14,201 bases of DNA, taken from positions 1 through 14,201 of the forward strand of contig JAGGXI010000051.1 in assembly GCA_021163155.1 (NCBI GenBank), given 5' to 3'. The stretch's first letter is position 1; each line of letters opens with the position of its first letter. Of the stretch, positions 14,189 through 14,201 are shown one piece after another. The stretch is from Candidatus Aerophobota bacterium (GTDB taxonomy: Bacteria > Aerophobota > Aerophobia > Aerophobales > JAGGXI01). The notes under the pieces were generated by a model that worked only from the letters and a program-made list of their open reading frames with translations, searched no databases and was not told the DNA's origin. A program made the translations under genes and the position numbers.

Positions 14189-14201
14189 ATTTTTTTCGTG
14201 C

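Overview
The window is AT-rich bacterial DNA. The outer-membrane TonB-dependent receptor together with ExbB/ExbD/TonB-type proteins implies a cell with an outer membrane. I cannot fix the phylum from sequence alone. The low GC, compact operons and many dispersed palindromic intergenic repeats would suit an uncultured candidate phylum (Omnitrophota-like lineages come to mind), but that is only an impression.

Left part (1-4700, everything on the minus strand): a vitamin B12 uptake locus. In transcription order it has a promoter (4540-4513), a full cobalamin riboswitch (4472-4268), two tandem intrinsic terminators, a palindromic repeat insertion, a BtuB-like receptor (3873-1924), a second copy of the repeat, then ExbB (1734-1108), ExbD (1111-722) and the start of a TonB-like transducer (720 to the window edge). 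The receptor would bind cobalamin at the surface, and ExbB/ExbD/TonB would energise import across the outer membrane. The TonB-like gene contains a perfect in-frame 117-bp repeat that runs into the window edge.

Middle (4540-6700): behind the riboswitch promoter is a short minus-strand relic zone. It holds a textbook-consensus promoter whose -35 box lies in the loop of a 12-bp dyad, a nearly leaderless 33-codon ORF and a possible C-terminal gene relic. On the plus strand follow DNA polymerase IV (dinB, 5022-6170) and a 42-codon coiled-coil-like ORF. A nested inverted repeat lies between dinB and the convergent addAB genes.

Right part (6696-14201): addA and addB (minus strand, 8-bp overlap) encode a complete AddAB-type helicase-nuclease for double-strand break processing. 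The helicase subunit is promoter-proximal. Upstream, in the same orientation, is a two-gene MazF-type toxin/ribbon-helix-helix antitoxin module with a strong promoter carrying two abutting palindromic operators. The far right holds what looks like an internally deleted insertion-sequence relic and another copy of the GGTAGCC-type palindrome.

No wholly new system stands out. The most unusual items are the TonB-like gene's internal repeat, the consensus promoter with its flanking dyad and leaderless mini-ORF, the tandem operators of the toxin-antitoxin module, and the repeat family scattered through nearly every intergenic space.
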